Under the pieces are notes generated by a model. The model did no database searches. It was not told the origin of the DNA and saw only the letters and a program-made list of their open reading frames with translations. From the NCBI GenBank assembly GCA_949878745.1, contig CATLBH010000004.1, forward strand, positions 1 to 64,000: a stretch of DNA of 64,000 nt, given 5' to 3'. The DNA comes from an uncultured Ruminiclostridium sp. GTDB taxonomy: Bacteria; Bacillota; Clostridia; Oscillospirales; Ruminococcaceae. The position numbers and the translations under genes are program-made. Position 1 is the stretch's first letter; each line of letters opens with the position of its first letter. Positions 62,520-64,000 of the stretch are shown one piece after another.

Positions 62520-63508
62520 TTATCTTCCCGCCCCTCTTCGCCTTTTTCGGGAAGCACGGGAGTAATGGCGGCAATGGCGCATTCTATCTGCCCCTCGTTC
62601 GGCTCCCTTGTGGTAAGCCTCTGAAGAGCAAGCCCGGGCGCGGAGATTATTCTCGTAAATATATTGTCATACCTTCCCGCCAGCTTTATCAGTTCATAAC
62701 TTATTCCCACCACCGGCGGAAGGAGCAGTATCTTGCACGCCGCCCTCATCAGATCGGCAACAAATTTTCCCACGCCGAACCATATAACAAACTGTTCGCT
62801 GTTTACGGGAACCAAAGTGGTTACCAGAATGCTTATTGCCAGCACCAGAAATATAAAGCTGGTGCCGCAGCGGGGGTGAAAACGTATGTGTTTTTTCACG
62901 TTTTCCACCGTCAGCTCTTCTCCCGCTTCATAAGCGGCTATGGTTTTATGCTCCGCTCCGTGATATTCGTATGTTCGGCGGATATCCTTTATAAGCGTCG
63001 TCAGCCAAAGGTAAAGGATATAGATGAGTATCTTGATGACCCCCTCGAAAAGCGAACGGAACGGGGAGATATCCCTGCCGCCGAAAAGCGCCTGAACCCA
63101 CGTGAAAAGCCATGTGGGCAAGAATATAAACAAAAGCACCGCCAGTCCCACTCCAAAAACGGCTCCCACTGCGGAAACCACGGATATTATGCTTTTTCCG
63201 AAGGTTTTTTCCAGCCATTTTTCAAATTTCGACGGCTCTTCGTCCTCCATATAACCCGATTTTTCCATGGATTTGTTCATGTATTTCATGCCTTCCTTAA
63301 GCTGTATGACAAAATTGAATATTCCCCTCAAAAAAGGAATCTTTTGATACAGCTTCCTTTCGGGAATATCCTCGCACTCCGTCTCTATTTCACCGTTTTT
63401 GTTCCGCACGGCCATAGCGACTTTTTTGGTTCCTTTCATCATAATGCCTTCTATCAGCGCTTGTCCCCCGATAATGGTGCGAAGTACTGGTTTTTCTCTT
63501 TTTGACAT
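62513..63508 (-). CDS. DUF1385 membrane protein (YqhQ-like)
   Basis: 331 residues. IIGGQALIEGIMMKGTKK at the N-terminus, four or five membrane segments, EYHGAEHKTIAAYEAG and HPRCGTSFIFLVL in the middle, typical of the DUF1385 family. Possible metal ligands H, E and C are conserved in the last two motifs. Function unknown. Co-transcribed with prmC, as in many Bacillota. Confidence 0.9.
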   Translation of the reverse strand: MSKREKPVLRTIIGGQALIEGIMMKGTKKVAMAVRNKNGEIETECEDIPERKLYQKIPFLRGIFNFVIQLKEGMKYMNKSMEKSGYMEDEEPSKFEKWLEKTFGKSIISVVSAVGAVFGVGLAVLLFIFLPTWLFTWVQALFGGRDISPFRSLFEGVIKILIYILYLWLTTLIKDIRRTYEYHGAEHKTIAAYEAGEELTVENVKKHIRFHPRCGTSFIFLVLAISILVTTLVPVNSEQFVIWFGVGKFVADLMRAACKILLLPPVVGISYELIKLAGRYDNIFTRIISAPGLALQRLTTREPNEGQIECAIAAITPVLPEKGEEGREDKW

Positions 63509-63558
63509 TTTTTATAACCGTTCCTTTCCTGATTAGGAAGTGTTTTTAAAGATTTAAG

Positions 63559-64000
63559 TTATTTTGTCCCCTCGTCAGCTTTTTTCTGTATGGTGGGCAA
63601 GGTGATTATAACGGTGGTTCCCTCCCCAAGCTCACTTTCTATTTCCAGCTTTCCCGAATGAAGCCCCACCAGCTCGTCGGCCACCGCGAGGCCGATTCCC
63701 GACCCTCTTACGGTGTTGTTGGCCTTGTAAAACCGATTCTTTACCTTGGGAAGATCCTCCGCGCTGATTCCGCAGCCGTTGTCCGCCACCCTTATTTCCA
63801 CGGAATTTTCTTTAAGAACGGCTTCTACGTTCACAACACCGTCGTTTCCCGTATACTTCACCGCGTTGTCGATTATATTGAGAAACACCTGTTTCAGCCT
63901 GTTCTTGTCCCCGAAGATCATCGCCACGCCCTCGGGCTCGTGATAGTTTATAATGGTGCCGTTTTTTGCGGCTCTTTGAGTATATATAAGAACCGCGTCC
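63559..64000 (-). CDS. Sensor histidine kinase, C-terminal part (cut by window edge)
   Basis: The frame continues past 64000; visible are 146 residues of a HATPase_c domain: N box FLNIIDNAVKYTG, G1 box VADNGCGISAEDLP, F box NRFYKA, G2 box GSGIGLAVADELV. The conserved order fits a PhoR-type kinase. The sensor and phospho-acceptor parts lie outside the window. Terminates 51 bases upstream of the DUF1385 gene. Confidence 0.9.
   Translation of the reverse strand, partial: DAVLIYTQRAAKNGTIINYHEPEGVAMIFGDKNRLKQVFLNIIDNAVKYTGNDGVVNVEAVLKENSVEIRVADNGCGISAEDLPKVKNRFYKANNTVRGSGIGLAVADELVGLHSGKLEIESELGEGTTVIITLPTIQKKADEGTK

Overview
The window looks like chromosomal DNA of a Clostridia member (Bacillota), plausibly a gut Oscillospirales/Ruminococcaceae-type organism. 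The basis is a dnaN - S4 protein - recF - remB origin cluster plus gyrB and gyrA, strong AGGAGG ribosome binding sites, a LytTR/GHKL two-component pair, a membrane-anchored serpin, FeFe-hydrogenase sensing, an activase/2-hydroxyacyl-CoA dehydratase-type fusion and a MecA-like adaptor. No tRNA, rRNA, CRISPR array, prophage or transposase gene was recognised.

Layout. 1-3.1 kb: repeat block, then a GHKL kinase/LytTR regulator pair. 3-7.5 kb: lipoprotein, sensory FeFe-hydrogenase/chemoreceptor fusion bracketed by double-hairpin elements, flavodoxin-fold reductase. 8.2-14.9 kb: gyrA, YcxB-like protein, large repeat block, small membrane protein, gyrB. 15.3-17.8 kb: ECF sigma factor and membrane-anchored serpin. 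18.2-29 kb: accessory genes (TIGR04086-type protein, two ABC systems, methyltransferase, HTH-VOC-zinc-ribbon fusion, GH36). 30.4-33.2 kb: remB, recF, S4 protein, dnaN. 33.6-33.9 kb: candidate oriC with paired DnaA-like 9-mers; genes lie mainly on the minus strand to its left and on the plus strand to its right, out to about 55 kb. 34.8-41.1 kb: yajC, rpe, MecA-like, then an Rnf-like D-E-A membrane module that has lost the usual cofactor residues, followed by an anchored secreted protein. 41.4-54.1 kb: flavin oxidoreductase, two CAP-domain secreted proteins, the 1425-residue activase, a broken YafQ/DinJ pair, an SPFH protein and PcrA helicase. 54.7-64 kb: a Phd/ParE-type toxin-antitoxin pair, then a minus-strand housekeeping run (TraX-like, YdcF-like, pgsA, rimO, recX, recA, prmC, DUF1385, partial kinase).

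The most unusual content is between the genes. At least five families of dispersed, foldable repeats occupy the spacers: (1) a double-hairpin element of 88-113 bp (single-hairpin form 50 bp) with TACTAAT/ATTAGTA ends, a TAA/TTA 3-bp target duplication and a conserved linker CACCCRAARCACTAAT joining hairpins whose stems differ completely between subfamilies; (2) a 161-bp palindromic MITE with GGAACC ends and a 4-bp CTAA/TTAG duplication, one copy nested inside family 1; (3) GC-rich gene-end elements built around GGACACCGAAA; (4) two 220-bp multi-hairpin elements whose stems show compensatory changes; (5) an 800-bp block with 113-bp tandem units. A 170-bp element with 24-bp inverted ends is a further case. 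These calls were read directly from the sequence; transposase relationships are inference.
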